NCBI RefSeq assembly: GCF_025961225.1
Contig: NZ_JAOQNG010000007.1
Coordinates: forward strand, 1,252,501 to 1,316,500
DNA from: Azospirillum canadense
GTDB taxonomy: Bacteria > Pseudomonadota > Alphaproteobacteria > Azospirillales > Azospirillaceae
Length of the DNA: 64,000 bases
Direction of reading: 5' to 3'
The notes below the pieces were generated by a model. The model saw nothing but the letters and a program-made list of their open reading frames with translations, did no database searches and was not told where the DNA came from. Positions 63,267 to 64,000 of this stretch are shown here, in pieces (positions within the stretch are counted from its first letter, which is position 1; each line of letters starts with the position of its first letter). Position numbers and translations under genes: made by a program.

Positions 63267-64000
63267 TCAGGCTAAGGCGGGTTCCGCGTCGGCGTAGGTC
63301 ATCGCCTCACGCGGGATGATGGCGCCGCGGTGCTGGATGACGACGGCGGCGATGCGGTGGGCGGCACGGGCGGCCTCCACCGGGTCGCGCCCATGCAGGC
63401 GGGCGGCGAGGTAGCCGGCGGAGAAGCTGTCGCCGGCCGCGGTGGTGTCCACGATCTTGGCGACCTTCTGACAGGGCACCTCCTCCTGGAACCCGTCCGC
63501 GGTGGCGATGATGCAGCCGGGCTGCTCCAGCTTCAGCACGATCTCCGGCATGCCGGCGGCGCGCACGCGGGCCAGCGCCGCGGCGGCGTCGGTGTCGCCG
63601 TACAGGCCGCGCAGATCCTCCACGCCGGGCAGGGCGATGTCGGCGCGCTGGAACATGGCGTCGTAAGCGCGCTGCGCCGTTTCCTTGTCCGGCCACAGGC
63701 GCGGGCGCCAGTTGGTGTCGAAAGCGACGCGACCGCCGCGTTCCCGCAGCCGGTCGAGCAGCGGGAACAGCACCTCGCGCCCGCGCTCGCCCCAGATCGC
63801 CAGGCTGATGCCGGAGAGGTAGAGCAGGTCGTAGCTTTCGAGGTCGGCGATCAGGGCCGGCGATTGCGGCAGCACGAACAGCTCACGGGCCGGGGCGGCG
63901 TCGCGCCAGTAGAGGAAGCGGCGTTCGCCCCGGTCGTCAGTCTCGATCATGTAGAGGCCGGGCACGCGGCCGGGCACGCGCAGCACATGGCCAGTGTCCA
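63267..64000 (-). CDS. kdgK: 2-keto-3-deoxygluconate kinase, 5' part outside the window
   Basis: A PfkB-family sugar kinase whose N-terminus is cut by the window end. The frame is open through 64000 as DTGHVLRVPGRVPGLYMIET. Typical of KdgK are RRFLYWRDAAPAREL and LYLSGISLAIWGERGR, and the catalytic base is in VDTTAAGDSFSAGYLAARLHG. It phosphorylates KDG to KDPG, which eda then splits. It lies upstream of the broken regulator (39-base gap) and eda on the same strand. Confidence 0.88.
   Translation of the reverse strand, partial: DTGHVLRVPGRVPGLYMIETDDRGERRFLYWRDAAPARELFVLPQSPALIADLESYDLLYLSGISLAIWGERGREVLFPLLDRLRERGGRVAFDTNWRPRLWPDKETAQRAYDAMFQRADIALPGVEDLRGLYGDTDAAAALARVRAAGMPEIVLKLEQPGCIIATADGFQEEVPCQKVAKIVDTTAAGDSFSAGYLAARLHGRDPVEAARAAHRIAAVVIQHRGAIIPREAMTYADAEPALA

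Overview
The window is GC-rich, densely packed chromosomal-type DNA with long antisense open frames and short intergenic gaps. Its gene content (PaoABC-type aldehyde oxidoreductase, taurine and nicotinate catabolism, many MFS, ABC and LysR genes) fits a metabolically versatile soil or rhizosphere alphaproteobacterium. An Azospirillum-like member of the Rhodospirillales is my best guess; this is inference from gene content and style, as no marker gene is present. I saw no rRNA, tRNA, CRISPR array, insertion sequence or phage gene.

Layout. 0-2 kb: tail of an unknown gene, an intergenic inverted-repeat cluster and a two-subunit CoA-transferase. 2-6 kb: short lumazine-synthase-like gene, secreted cupin, AhpD-like protein, MocR regulator and a VOC protein. 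6-10 kb: paoC-paoB-paoA, a Tat-exported molybdenum aldehyde oxidoreductase. 10-11.3 kb: an MFS gene broken by a frameshift. 11.4-19 kb: a taurine-nitrogen cluster (tauR divergent from tauABC-isfE-isfD-tpa) in which taurine is imported and deaminated, sulfoacetaldehyde is reduced to isethionate, and isethionate is probably exported. 19-20.7 kb: a chemoreceptor. 20.9-32 kb: a full nicotinate pathway (nicT, nicF, nicE, nicD, nicC divergent from nicX, nicR, nicA, nicB) running from nicotinate to fumarate. 32-38.3 kb: hutD, then hutG-hutF-iclR (late histidine catabolism) divergent from an amino-acid ABC importer. 38.4-44.8 kb: an MFS gene, then an EmrAB-like efflux operon that also carries a class III nucleotide cyclase, with a divergent LysR gene. 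45-46.2 kb: an unrecognised protein with caspase-clan-like His and Cys motifs. 46.4-54.3 kb: a redox and electrophile-detoxification cluster (exported catalase-related peroxidase, Tat-exported VOC protein, exported ABM protein, aldo/keto reductase, LysR, PNPO-FNR-ferredoxin fusion, GST). 54.5-64 kb: hexuronate-type transporter, LysR/MFS pair, ppc, and a KDPG segment (kdgK, a broken GntR/FCD regulator, eda).

Main points of interest. (1) A 77-bp element is shared, without gaps and in the same orientation, upstream of paoA and of the Tat-exported VOC gene 38 kb away. It contains 10-bp-phased TTTACC repeats and suggests a common regulon of exported redox enzymes. (2) The 403-residue caspase-like protein stands alone. 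(3) There are two exact tandem duplications, one of 81 bp inside tauR (in frame) and one of 19 bp inside the KDPG-locus regulator (frameshifting), plus the broken MFS gene. (4) Paired TGTTTT-N6-AAAAC palindromes lie in front of both the hut operon and the ABC importer. (5) A 9-7-9 inverted repeat lies between the efflux operon and its LysR gene.
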